In this document: positions 34,121-43,600 of the stretch, piece by piece | Layout of the letters: every line of letters starts with the position of its first letter | How positions within the stretch are numbered: position 1 is the stretch's first letter | Assembly (NCBI GenBank): GCA_963976395.1 | Contig: CAXBLG010000014.1 | Location: 1-58,904, forward strand | Reading direction: 5' to 3' | DNA from: UBA11612 sp963976395 | GTDB taxonomy: Bacteria; Pseudomonadota; Alphaproteobacteria; Rhodospirillales; Rhodospirillaceae | DNA length: 58,904 nt | Notes under the pieces: model-generated | Databases searched by the model: none | Told to the model about the DNA's origin: nothing | Seen by the model: the letters and a program-made list of their open reading frames with translations, nothing else | Program-made: the position numbers and the translations under genes

Positions 34121-34888
34121 ATGAAGCGCGATAGTAAAATTATTTTGCTTGCTGCCGTTATCGTCGCAGGCCTTGTCGGCACTCTGGGATTCTTGTCTCC
34201 CATCCAACAGGATCCGACCTATCACCGCTTTGCCGACCAGCGGTTCTGGATGGACATACCTCATGTGGGCGATGTCCTTTCCAGCATTCTCTTCACCGCG
34301 GCCGGCGTTCTCGGCCTCGGCGCTCTCATCATCGTCACACGCCGCAAACATCCGCCCGTGCATTTTTGGAAGGCGCCTTACGCCGTTTTCTTCGCCAGCA
34401 TCATTCTGGTGAGCGCCGGTTCGGCCTACTATCACTGGGCGCCGAACAATGACGCGCTGGTGTGGGATCGCCTGCCTATGTCGCTGGCCTTCATGAGTCT
34501 ATTCTCAGCCATCATCGCCGAGCGCATGGGCGCAACCATCGGTAAAGAACTGTTCGTGCCGCTGCTGCTCATCGCCGCGGCTTCGGTCGGTTACTGGAAT
34601 TACACGGGCGATCTGCGCCTTTACGGCTTTGTGCAATATCTGCCGATTGTTCTACTGCCCTTGGTCTACTGGCTATTCCCCGCGCGCGCCGGACTCAGCG
34701 GGCGCACCCTTGGCGGACTTTTCATTCTTTATGGTCTGGCCAAAGTGTCCGAGCATTACGATCACCAGCTCTGGACCCTGCTTGGCCATACGATCAGCGG
34801 CCATACCTTGAAGCATGTCTTTGCCGCCGGGGCCGTTGCCCTGGTTGCCGTGTATGTACTCCGACTTCCAGACGGCCCGCACCGCTAG
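34121..34888 (+). CDS. CREST-superfamily membrane protein, ceramidase-like
   Basis: Membrane protein of 255 residues with about seven hydrophobic helices, of the alkaline ceramidase/PAQR/CREST superfamily. The family metal-site residues are visible: the Ser/Tyr/His block SAGSAYYHWAPNNDALVWDRLPM split over helices 3-4 (His near residue 106, Asp near 117) and the C-terminal pair in GHTISGHTLKHVFAAGA. Known ceramidases use three His, one Asp and one Ser to bind zinc and hydrolyse an amide. The bacterial substrate is not established. It has its own gap on both sides (206 nt from the divergent start and 132 nt to the next gene). Confidence 0.8.
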   Translation: MKRDSKIILLAAVIVAGLVGTLGFLSPIQQDPTYHRFADQRFWMDIPHVGDVLSSILFTAAGVLGLGALIIVTRRKHPPVHFWKAPYAVFFASIILVSAGSAYYHWAPNNDALVWDRLPMSLAFMSLFSAIIAERMGATIGKELFVPLLLIAAASVGYWNYTGDLRLYGFVQYLPIVLLPLVYWLFPARAGLSGRTLGGLFILYGLAKVSEHYDHQLWTLLGHTISGHTLKHVFAAGAVALVAVYVLRLPDGPHR

Positions 34889-35020
34889 CTTGCTCTCGGT
34901 ACGCTGCCCCGATACTTTCTGCACAACCCGTCTCGGCATATCTTGACTGCCGTCAACGACACGCAACGAGTTAGCCCTTAGGTCGAAACACATAAAACTC
35001 TAAAACAGGGAACCCATCCC

Positions 35021-35749
35021 ATGAACTTGCGTGAATACAAAGTTTGGGATGCGACAACGCGCATCTTTCACTGGCTCAATGTTTTATGCGTCCTCGGTCT
35101 GATCGCAATCGGCACCCTCATTCTCAACGCCGGGGCCCTGGACATCAGCGACAACGGCAAGATTCTTCTGAAAACCTTGCACGTGTGGGTCGGATACGTT
35201 TTCGCACTCAACCTCTTCTGGCGCTTGGTCTGGGGATTTATCGGCGGACCTTACGCCCGGTGGCGCGCCGTGCTGCCGCTGGGACGCGGCTACGGCAGCG
35301 CGCTGGCCGACGAGATAAAGCGGATACGGTCGGGGCAAAATGTAGGTTATCTCGGCCATACCCCCTTAGGACGCATCGCCGTTACCGTTTTACTGTTGAT
35401 GCTAACCGTTCAAGCCGCAACCGGTCTCATTCTCGCCGGGACCGATGTTTATATGCCGCCCTTTGGAGGCTACTTCGCCGAATGGGTCGCCGCAGACGGC
35501 CTCGACCCCTCGCAGGTTCTGCCCTACGCGCCTGAAACCGTTAATCCCGAAGCCTATCAAGCCATGCGCGATATGCGTGCGCCGGTGATCGAAACGCACG
35601 AGATCATGTACTTCGCTCTTTTGGGCATGATCGCGCTGCATATCCTAGCGGTGGTTCTGACGGAATTGAGACACGGCGGCACGATCATCTCGGCCATGTT
35701 CACAGGCCGAAAGGCGTACCGGGAGCCGCCCGTGGACGCCCCGCAATAA
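35021..35749 (+). CDS. Cytochrome b561-type membrane protein
   Basis: Four-helix membrane cytochrome b of the bacterial b561/Ni-Fe hydrogenase cytochrome family, 242 residues. Candidate heme-ligand histidines are in RIFHWLNVL (helix 1), KTLHVWVGYVF (helix 2), IETHEIMYF and MIALHILAVV (helix 4). Such proteins pass electrons between quinones and soluble cytochromes or dehydrogenases. A large periplasmic-side loop (about residues 150-190) separates helices 3 and 4. AGGGA precedes the ATG. No adjacent cytochrome c or dehydrogenase gene identifies the partner. Confidence 0.88.
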   Translation: MNLREYKVWDATTRIFHWLNVLCVLGLIAIGTLILNAGALDISDNGKILLKTLHVWVGYVFALNLFWRLVWGFIGGPYARWRAVLPLGRGYGSALADEIKRIRSGQNVGYLGHTPLGRIAVTVLLLMLTVQAATGLILAGTDVYMPPFGGYFAEWVAADGLDPSQVLPYAPETVNPEAYQAMRDMRAPVIETHEIMYFALLGMIALHILAVVLTELRHGGTIISAMFTGRKAYREPPVDAPQ

Positions 35750-35818
35750 GTCAACCCGGCCGTCAGCCCTCGTTAGCTCCGCCCCCACTCTGACATCGCC
35801 GCTCCAGGAGAGAGTTTC

Positions 35819-36931
35819 ATGTTTCGTCTAACCCGCCGCGCGGTCATCGCGCTGAGTTTAGCCGCGCCGCTCGCCCTTGCCGCCTGCGGCGAGAGCGCCC
35901 CCGCCCCCCAACCGATTCCCTTCACCGGCGCCGCCGTGGTCGGTGACGGCAACGGCCGCTACACCATCGCCTGGATGGCGCCCGAAGGCACGGCCGTGAA
36001 AGTCTATGCGGGCACCGATCCCGCCGACATCGGCCGCGACAAAGAGATCGGCGCGGGCGGTGCGAACGGACACATCGTCGCCGCTCTGCCCGCCGGGCCG
36101 CGCTGGTATTTCGAATTCACGCCCGAGAACGGCGCGACGCTGGTCATGGGCGAGCGCGGCCTGTTCCTGGAGAGCATACCGAACCTGCGCGATGTCGGCG
36201 GCTACCGCGCAGATGACGGACGCTGGGTGAAAATGGGCCGGCTGTTTCGCGCCGACCAGCTCGATAAAGTCAGCGACGAGGACTTCGCCGTCTTTGAAAC
36301 CCTCGGCCTCAAACTCATCTGCGATTTTCGCGATGCGCGCGAACGCGCCGCCGGCGCCGACCGCATACCGGCAGGCACCGAACTCATGATCGCCGATGTG
36401 GTCGGTGAGTCAGGCGACGGCCTCGGCGCGGTCCTCGGCGATCTCGACGCCACCCTCGCCTACCTGCGCGAGATGCCGGGCGAAGACATCATGATCGAGG
36501 CCAACCGCAGCTTCGTCAGTTCCGCCTCGGCCCGCGCCGCCTACAAAGCCACCTTCGAGCGCCTCGCCGATCCCGCCGCCTTGCCCGCGTTGTTTCATTG
36601 CACGGCGGGCAAGGACCGCACCGGATGGGGCGCGGCGGTGCTGCTCACCTTGCTCGGCGTGCCCGAGGATTTGGTGATGCACGACTATCTGTTGTCGAAC
36701 CGCTATCTCGCCCGCAAGAACGGCACGCTGCTCGCCGCGTTTCCCTCAGAGCTTGCCGAGGCGATGATGCCGCTGGTCGGGGTAAAGGAAGAATATTTGC
36801 TAGCCGCGTTCGACGAGGTGCAAACCACCTACGGCAGCTTTGACGCGTACATCAAGGACGGCCTCGGCCTGTCGGACCAAACCATCGCCGCGCTTAAGGA
36901 CAATTTCCTGACACCCGAAATCGCCCCGTAA
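35819..36931 (+). CDS. Tyrosine phosphatase-like lipoprotein
   Basis: A protein of 370 residues of the Y_phosphatase3 (IphP/Siw14-like) group. A lipobox (LALAAC, Cys23) predicts attachment to the membrane from outside the cytosol. An Ig/fibronectin-like N-terminal segment (about 35-110) precedes the phosphatase domain. That domain begins RDVGGYRADDGRWVKMGRLF and contains the P-loop HCTAGKDRTG with nucleophile Cys261 and Arg267. Phosphotyrosine or phosphoinositide hydrolysis is the family reaction; an exported form suggests action on an external or periplasmic substrate (inference). GGAGAGAG precedes the ATG. Confidence 0.88.
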   Translation: MFRLTRRAVIALSLAAPLALAACGESAPAPQPIPFTGAAVVGDGNGRYTIAWMAPEGTAVKVYAGTDPADIGRDKEIGAGGANGHIVAALPAGPRWYFEFTPENGATLVMGERGLFLESIPNLRDVGGYRADDGRWVKMGRLFRADQLDKVSDEDFAVFETLGLKLICDFRDARERAAGADRIPAGTELMIADVVGESGDGLGAVLGDLDATLAYLREMPGEDIMIEANRSFVSSASARAAYKATFERLADPAALPALFHCTAGKDRTGWGAAVLLTLLGVPEDLVMHDYLLSNRYLARKNGTLLAAFPSELAEAMMPLVGVKEEYLLAAFDEVQTTYGSFDAYIKDGLGLSDQTIAALKDNFLTPEIAP

Positions 36932-36969
36932 AGTTCACGCACAACACGGCCCGAAATGTCGGGGGAGTC

Positions 36970-37191
36970 TTACGCCGCGTTCTCTTTGGGCGCGCGCCAC
37001 CGGCCGACCGCTTCACGGCGGCGCAGCACTTCGGCCAGCGCCGTCACATCTCCGGAGCTCAGTCTGCGCGGCGCACTGAGCCAGCCGCTCATCAGCACCG
37101 ACCATCGCCCAACCGGAGAAGTGGAGGGCGCGCCGCTCTCGGCGCTGTCCTCACACAAAGTATCTTCGGTGATTTTGCTTAAGTGGGTCAT
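36970..37191 (-). CDS. Small protein of unknown function, 73 aa
   Basis: Unrecognised. ATG 37191 has an excellent ribosome site (GGGAGG, 5-nt spacing), which argues it is translated; an in-frame ATG at 37257 lacks one. The protein has a Ser/Pro-rich middle (ESGAPSTSPVGRW) and a basic helical end (DVTALAEVLRRREAVGRW). There is no signal peptide. Confidence 0.45.
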   Translation of the reverse strand: MTHLSKITEDTLCEDSAESGAPSTSPVGRWSVLMSGWLSAPRRLSSGDVTALAEVLRRREAVGRWRAPKENAA

Positions 37192-37317
37192 GAAGGCCTC
37201 CCGGGGCTGCCGTCCAAGTGCTGACGTGAATTTGACGTCAACATAGGGCGGCTTCATGACCGTTCAACGGGCCGAACTGTTAAAGAATTGCAACAGTTTC
37301 GCCCAGAAAGGAACGCC

Positions 37318-37887
37318 CTAGTCGCTCTTCACCGCCAGGGTATCGGGCACCACTTCCCGGCGTTTGAATTTCCAGCCCGCCTCGGTCAGCACCAGCTCGT
37401 CCTTGTAGCGGCTGGTGGACACCTTCACCTCGCCGCCCGCTGTATCGGCGGGGGTATATAATGTGAGGTAGGCGCTGGCGGTGGCCGCATCGCCGCGCCG
37501 GGTCATCTCGATATTGCTCATCACATGACGCGTGCGCCGCCCGGCCTCGACCAGTCCTTGCTGAAACGCGATCAGAGCGCCGTGGCCCACGTGCTCCTCG
37601 CCGCCCACCACGAACACCCCGTCGGCGGTGAAGGTATCGGCCCAGGCCGCGCCGTTCCGCTCGTTGAGATCAAACGCCCGCGCATAGCGCACGTTCAGCG
37701 CTTCCACCGCCGCCTGATCCTGCAGCTCTTGCGCGGCGGCGGCGGCCAGCGCATCGATGACGTTCTCGTCCCGCTCGGCGGCCAGCGCGCTGCGCAACTC
37801 ACCGACTTCTTGATTGAGCCCGTAGCTCCACCCGGCGAGCAACACCAGCACCGCCAAAGACACAATGGATACGGTTCTCCAAATCAT
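37318..37887 (-). CDS. Membrane-anchored SnoaL-like (NTF2-fold) protein
   Basis: A protein of 189 residues. An N-terminal anchor (TVSIVSLAVLVLLAGWSYGL) and a short coiled region (LRSALAAERDENVIDALAAA) lead to an NTF2-like domain with VEALNVRYARAFDLNERNGA, FTADGVFVVGGEEHVGHGAL and YKDELVLTEAGWKFKRREVV. SnoaL-like domains can be cyclases, hydrolases or simple binding modules, and no catalytic set is certain here. GGAGAAG precedes ATG 37887. It lies 26 nt after the second SnoaL-like gene, so the two probably form an operon. Confidence 0.75.
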   Translation of the reverse strand: MIWRTVSIVSLAVLVLLAGWSYGLNQEVGELRSALAAERDENVIDALAAAAAQELQDQAAVEALNVRYARAFDLNERNGAAWADTFTADGVFVVGGEEHVGHGALIAFQQGLVEAGRRTRHVMSNIEMTRRGDAATASAYLTLYTPADTAGGEVKVSTSRYKDELVLTEAGWKFKRREVVPDTLAVKSD

Positions 37888-37913
37888 CAGCTTCTCCAAA
37901 TTTTTATAGAAGT

Positions 37914-38387
37914 TTAGTCTTTGACGTGGTCCGCGAACTCGGGCGCCTCGTGCAGCTTCTTCGCCTCGCGCTGCAAAAAGCGGATGACGACTTTGTCCGG
38001 CACACCGGCCTGCAGCAATGTACCCGCCACGTTGCCCCATTCCTTGTAGGCGGCAATAAGGCCGTCCTTCAAGATGAACTGCGCGCAGCCCGTCAGCAGG
38101 GCGCGTCCCGGCGTCGCGGCCGGATGCGAGGATTTCAAACTAAAACGGTAATGGGCATAGCCGACGTGTCCGTCGCACACCGGGTTATCCATATCCCAGC
38201 GGAAGTCGGCGGCATCTTGATGGAACACATCGCGCAACATGCGCTTCAGATCGGCGTGACCTTTAAAGGTGCCGTAAACCGAGTCTTCATAGGTGGCATC
38301 CTCGGTGAACAGGCTCAGGAAGGCGTCCGTATCGCAGGTCTCAACCGCCCGCTTAAACGTCTCAAGCATCTCTGGAAAGGTCGCCAT
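37914..38387 (-). CDS. SnoaL-like (NTF2-fold) protein
   Basis: A cytosolic protein of 157 residues with the pattern LETFKRAVETCDTDAFLSLF, TEDATYEDSVYGTFKGHADL, then GHVGYAHYRFSL and a C-terminal KDGLIAAYKEWGNVAG. This matches the SnoaL-like/nuclear-transport-factor-2-like fold. AGGG lies 8 nt before ATG 38387; upstream in-frame codons look unrelated. It heads the SnoaL gene pair. The substrate is unknown. Confidence 0.78.
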   Translation of the reverse strand: MATFPEMLETFKRAVETCDTDAFLSLFTEDATYEDSVYGTFKGHADLKRMLRDVFHQDAADFRWDMDNPVCDGHVGYAHYRFSLKSSHPAATPGRALLTGCAQFILKDGLIAAYKEWGNVAGTLLQAGVPDKVVIRFLQREAKKLHEAPEFADHVKD

Positions 38388-38630
38388 ACATGATCCCTGT
38401 AACAGTCTGTCCTCATTTAGCCCGGAAAACCGCTCCGATTCCAGCCCGCAGGTGCGGAATTTCACCGCTTTGACTTCTTAAATTTTCTTTTGGAGGCCTC
38501 AAATGGTGAATTATGAGCCCGCAACCCCGTGATTGCGGTATTTTATTATTCCGACCCGCCCACAATCGAACAGGGACGGCGGGCACGTCTCCAGGGGTAT
38601 TTCGGTTTATAAACCAGAGACCGAAAAACG

Positions 38631-38667
38631 CTGGAGTCTCGATCCGCCCACGCGGATCAAGAATGAC
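38631..38667 (+). repeat. Palindromic element, intergenic copy
   Basis: Begins CTGGAGTCTC, has the stem GATCCGC / GCGGATC with a CCAC loop, and ends AAGAATGAC. Ends and size match the elements inside the 5-oxoprolinase gene. It lies directly before the ribosome site of the methyltransferase gene. Confidence 0.65.
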
Positions 38668-38683
38668 CACGGGGGGCCATCAG

Positions 38684-39301
38684 ATGAACTTCTACGAAAC
38701 CCACATCCTGCCGCACATCCTCAACTTCGCCATGAAGCAGGACGACATGACCCGCCGCCGCGCCCGCCTGATCCCCGAGGCCGAGGGCCGGGTGCTGGAA
38801 ATCGGCTGCGGCTCGGGCCACAACATGGCGCACTACTCGGCGCGCGCAACCGAACTCATTGCCATCGAGCCCTCCCCCAAGCTGCGCGAGATGACTCTGC
38901 GCGCGGCAAAGAATGCCAACCGCGCGATTGATCTGCGCGATGCTGGGGCCGAGGCCATCCCACTCGACGATGCCAGCATCGATACGGTGGTGACCACCTG
39001 GACCCTGTGCACCATTGCCGACGCGCACACCGCGCTGGCCGAAATGCGTCGGGTGCTGAAACCTTCCGGGCGTCTCTTGTTCGCCGAACACGGCCGCGCG
39101 CCCGACGAAGCCGTGCGCAAATGGCAGAACCGATTGAACCCGGCGTGGCGCGTCATCGGCGGCGGCTGCAATCTCAACCGCGCGATTGAAGAGCTCATCG
39201 GCAGCGCGGGTTTTGAAATCGAAAAACTGGATATGGCCTACGAGGAGAAAGCCCCGAAGTTCGCCGGGTTTATGTATGAGGGGAGCGCGAGGCGGGGGTA
39301 A
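38684..39301 (+). CDS. Class I SAM-dependent methyltransferase
   Basis: A protein of 205 residues with a UbiE/Methyltransf_11-type Rossmann fold: motif I GRVLEIGCGSGHNM, acidic loop ELIAIEPSPKLREM, motif II/III DAGAEAIPLDDASIDTVVTTW and motif post-III RVLKPSGRLLFAEHG. The C-terminal NPAWRVIGGGCNLNR segment resembles the PmtA/phospholipid-type methyltransferase-like subgroup, but the substrate is not determined. GGGGGG lies upstream of ATG 38684, and the longer in-frame extension runs through the palindromic repeat and is not coding. Monocistronic by context. Confidence 0.85.
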   Translation: MNFYETHILPHILNFAMKQDDMTRRRARLIPEAEGRVLEIGCGSGHNMAHYSARATELIAIEPSPKLREMTLRAAKNANRAIDLRDAGAEAIPLDDASIDTVVTTWTLCTIADAHTALAEMRRVLKPSGRLLFAEHGRAPDEAVRKWQNRLNPAWRVIGGGCNLNRAIEELIGSAGFEIEKLDMAYEEKAPKFAGFMYEGSARRG

Positions 39302-39389
39302 CATTCAAAGTGAATACACAAAACAATCGCATACTCAACACATCGATCATAAGGTTACATTCCCTCTATCTCGACCTGTCGTTGACCGT

Positions 39390-40661
39390 ATGGCTAGATT
39401 AAAATCAAAAACACTCGTGATCGGATCTACGCAGCACAATCATGTTCAATGTGTGACATGGGAAGATGCGCTAAATTTAAACTTGGTCGACTTCGACACA
39501 ATCGTCGTGAACGTGACGTCCCTCAATACTGCTACAATCGAAAAGCTCTCAACCAATTACTTCAGGAGCATACGCAAAGCATTTGTTAGGCATCTAATCT
39601 CAGGCGGAAAGACTATAGTACTCGGATGCAAAACCATTCGCGTCAACACGAACTATGAAACGCTCACAAACTATTCGTGGTGCCCCATATCAATAGACTT
39701 GGAAATTGAGTCGGGGGACACAATTAATTTTAGCCACAAACGTTTTCCCAAGTTTCTATCGCACTTCGGAAGATGGACCTATTGGTACTCTGTATTGGAT
39801 CAACCAGCCGCGATTGAATTCTTCGATATATATTCGCTAAACGCAAGAATCTCGATTCAACAAAGTCCATTTGCAAGAAACCGATATGGCTCATTTCTAA
39901 CGGGAGAGATAATCCCGCACTATGTATCGAAAGAGATATCTAAACAGCTGGGGCCAATTGTCCTGCTACCCCATATTGAAAGTTTGGAACAATCTAAAGC
40001 GGTAAGTCTCGCACTAGAAGATTTGCTTGGTGTGCCACAAACCACGCTGCCTCCAAATTGGATAAAAAACGTTTCAATTCCCTTGGTGCCTTCCTTGCAG
40101 GAAAAAATCGTCGAGGAAGAGAAAATAATTTCATCTGTAACAAATAGAATCGCGGCCTACCAAAGCGAAATCGCAAAAATAGAAGAGTACAAAAAATTAT
40201 TATACGCGAGCGGAAAAGAGTTTGAAAACATCGTGGCACAATGCCTCACTGAATTGGATGGAAGCATTAAACCCGCAAGGTATTCCGAAGAAGAATTTGT
40301 ACTTGAGTATGAAGGGAAGACTTATCTCGTCGAATGCAAGGGGGTTTCCAAGAGTGCGGCACTGACTCACTTGCGGCAAATCATGGGATATATGTTAAAG
40401 TATGAAGAAGACGAAGGGAAAAAGGCCGCAGGCATACTTTTCGTAAATGCGTGGAAGGATGTAGATCCAAGTCACCGCGACAAGAAGGGCAACGTATTTC
40501 CGGATAATGTAATCGAAAGAGCTAAAAGCCTCGATATTATTTTAGTTTCATCTACTAGCTTTTATGTTTTGTTTTGCGCTTTTCTCGAAAAGAGAAAAAC
40601 TGCTCATGAGGTCATGGGTGAATTGATTTCTGGTGGCGGCAACCAATCACTTCGCAGTTGA
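39390..40661 (+). CDS. Orphan PD-(D/E)XK nuclease-like protein, AT-rich
   Basis: A protein of 423 residues. The N-terminal half (about 1-245) is unassigned; it has alpha/beta character (LVDFDTIVVNVTSL, RHLISGGKTIVLGC). A coiled coil spans about 250-280 (LQEKIVEEEKIISSVTNRIA). The C-terminal domain (about 285-405) is restriction-endonuclease-like: an N-terminal helix Glu in GKEFENIVAQCL, EEEFVLEYEGKTYLVECKGV with E-x-K at Glu315/Lys317, then helix LTHLRQIMGYMLKYEEDE, KAAGILFVNAW and IILVSSTSFYVLF. The gene is far more AT-rich than its neighbours (several 60-nt stretches are 35-40% G+C), suggesting transfer. No methylase or recognition subunit adjoins. ATG 39390 is the first in-frame ATG after the methyltransferase stop; its ribosome site is weak. 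Confidence 0.7.
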   Translation: MARLKSKTLVIGSTQHNHVQCVTWEDALNLNLVDFDTIVVNVTSLNTATIEKLSTNYFRSIRKAFVRHLISGGKTIVLGCKTIRVNTNYETLTNYSWCPISIDLEIESGDTINFSHKRFPKFLSHFGRWTYWYSVLDQPAAIEFFDIYSLNARISIQQSPFARNRYGSFLTGEIIPHYVSKEISKQLGPIVLLPHIESLEQSKAVSLALEDLLGVPQTTLPPNWIKNVSIPLVPSLQEKIVEEEKIISSVTNRIAAYQSEIAKIEEYKKLLYASGKEFENIVAQCLTELDGSIKPARYSEEEFVLEYEGKTYLVECKGVSKSAALTHLRQIMGYMLKYEEDEGKKAAGILFVNAWKDVDPSHRDKKGNVFPDNVIERAKSLDIILVSSTSFYVLFCAFLEKRKTAHEVMGELISGGGNQSLRS

Positions 40662-40669
40662 TTAAGTGC

Positions 40670-43600
40670 ATGCCCTGGCACTTTTGGATTGATCGCGGCG
40701 GCACGTTTACCGACATCGTCGCGCGCACGCCTGCGGGCGCGCTGATCACCAGAAAACTGTTGTCTGAAAATCCCGGCCAATACGACGATGCCGCCGTGGC
40801 CGGTATGCGCGAAATTTTGGCCGAGCATGGGGAACTGGACGATCTAGAAAACAGAAACGAGAAACCCCTGGAGTCCCGCTTGCGCGGGAATGACGGCGGG
40901 GGTGATGTTGCGCCGTTCCCCGCCCACAAAATCGCCGCCATCAAAATGGGCACCACGGTCGCCACCAACGCGCTTTTGGAGCGCAAAGGCGCGGCCACGG
41001 TGTTTGCGGTCACGCAAGGCTTTGCCGATGTTTTGCGCATCGGCACCCAGAACCGCCCGCGCCTGTTCGACCTCAATATTCAGCTGCCCGAAATGCTGTA
41101 CGCCGCCGTGGTGGAAATCCCCGAACGCGTCGCAGCCACCGGCGAAGTTTTACGCGCGCTGGACGAGCCCCTCACCCGCGCGCGGCTGACGGAGGCCTTT
41201 AACACCGGCGCGCGGTCGCTCGCCGTCGCCCTCATGCACGGCTACCGCTTCGGCGCGCACGAGCGGCGGGTGGCCGAGATCGCGCGGCACATCGGCTTCA
41301 CCCACATCTCGGCCTCGCATATCACCAGCCCGCTGATGAAACTGGTCGGGCGCGGCGATACCACGGTGGCCGATGCCTACCTCTCGCCGCTGCTGCGCCG
41401 CTATGTCGATCAGGTCTCCGAGAAAACAAATCACGCGCGGCTTTTGTTCATGCAATCGAACGGCGGCCTGGCCGATGCCCATCACTTCCAGGGCAAGGAC
41501 GCAGTGCTGTCCGGCCCGGCGGGCGGCGTGGTCGGGGCGGCGGAAACCGCGCGCGCGGCGGGCTTTGCCCGCATCATCGGCTTCGATATGGGCGGCACCT
41601 CCACCGATGTCTGCCACATCAATGCGGAACACGGCGAGGCGTACGAGCGCGGCACAAACAACGTGGTCGCGGGCGTACGCATTCGCGCGCCCATGATGCA
41701 AATTCACACTGTGGCCTCCGGCGGCGGATCGATCCTGTCGTTCGACGGCCTGCGCTTCAAGGCCGGCCCGGCCAGCGCGGGCGCAAACCCCGGCCCTGCC
41801 TGTTATGGGCGCGGCGGGCCGCTCACCGTCACCGACGCCAACGTGCTGCTGGGCAAAATTCAGGCCGCGCATTTTCCGGCGGTGTTCGGCGACAGCGGCC
41901 ATGAAAAGCTGAACGCGGCCATTGTGCGCGAAAAGTTTGAAACTCTGGCGCAGCAAGTAAGCGCCGCCACCGGTCAGGCCCGTACGCCCGAAGACTTGGC
42001 CGAGGGGTTCTTGGCCCTGGCGATCGACAGCATGGCCCGCGCCATTAGAACGATTTCAGTTCAACGCGGCTACGACGTGACCAAATACACCCTCGCCTGT
42101 TTCGGCGGTGCGGGCGGTCAGCATGCCTGCCTGGTGGCCGACGCGCTGGGCATGACCACCGTGTTCATTCACCCCCTGGCCGGTGTGCTGTCGGCCTACG
42201 GGATCGGCCTGGCCAAACTGCGCGCGGTCAAGGAGCGCACGGTGGAAGCGCCGTTGACGGATGCGGGCATGAGCGAAATTGCCGCCGCGTTGAACGCTTT
42301 GTGCGACGAAGCACGGGAGACTCTCGTCCAACAAGGCGTTGACGCCGCGCACATGACCCTCAAACGCCGCGTGCATCTCAAATACAAAGGCACCGACACC
42401 GCCCTTGAAGTCGAGTTCGCAGACGCGCGCGCAATGCAGGCGGCCTTTGCGCACATGCACAAGGCCCACTTCGGCTTTGTCATGGAGGGCCGCGCCCTGA
42501 TTTGCCAAAGCGCAACCGCCGAGGCGGTGAGCGACGGGGAATCTCTCGCCGTCGATACACACTCTTCCCGTCATTCCCGACTTCATGTCGGGAATCCAGA
42601 CTCACACGCACTGTCCGCGCAATCTTCCCTGGAGTCCCGAGACAAGCTCGGGAATGACCAAGAAAAAGAAACCCCCGAGTCCGTCGCCATGATCTCCGGC
42701 GGCAAAAAGCATAACGCGCCGCTGCATCCCCGCGCCGCCCTCAAACCCGGCGCGGTTGTCATCGGCCCGGCCCTCATCACCGAAGACCTCGCCACCACCG
42801 TGGTCGAGGTCGGTTGGCGCGCCGAGGTGAACGCGGACGGCGGGCTGGTTCTGTCCCGGACCGAGCCCAAATCCTCCACCCGTCATCCCCGGACTTTGTC
42901 CGGGGATCCAGAGTCACAAACTCCGTCAGAACTATCGGCCCTGGATTCCCGAGACAAGCTCGGGAATGACGACAATACAAATTCTATCCCCGCCGATCCG
43001 CTGCTGATCGAGATTTTCAACAATCTGTTCATGTCCATCGCCGAGCAGATGGGCGCGGTGCTGCAAAACACCTCCCAGTCGGTCAACATCAAGGAGCGGC
43101 TCGACTTCTCCTGCGCGGTGTTTGCGCGGGACGGCGCGCTGGTCGCCAACGCACCGCATATGCCGGTGCATCTGGGCTCTATGGGCGAAAGCGTGCGCGC
43201 GGTCCTCGCCAAACATCCGCAGATGAATCCCGGCGATGTGTTCGTGCTCAACAATCCCTACAACGGCGGCACCCACCTGCCCGATATCACCGTCGTCTCG
43301 CCGGTGTTCCTAGAGGGTGAAACCGCGCCGCTGTTCTTTACCGCCTCGCGCGGCCATCACGCCGATATCGGCGGACGCACGCCGGGTTCCATGCCGCCCA
43401 CAAGCACAACCGTGGAAGAAGAAGGCGCGCTGCTCGACAGCCTGCTTATGGTGCGCGGCGGTGTGTTTCAGGAACCCGAGATCCGCGCCGCGCTGACGGC
43501 GGGCCCCTACCCCGCCCGCAACCCCGATATGAACCTCGCCGATCTGCGCGCCCAGGCCGCCGCCAATGCCAAGGGCGCAGCGGAACTCGCCCGCATGGTG

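Noticed and set aside
42570..42970. CRISPR-like or tandem repeat interpretation of the two doublets
   Set aside because: Only two units, spaced by 223 nt of conserved coding sequence, each internally palindromic. This is an inserted element, not an array.
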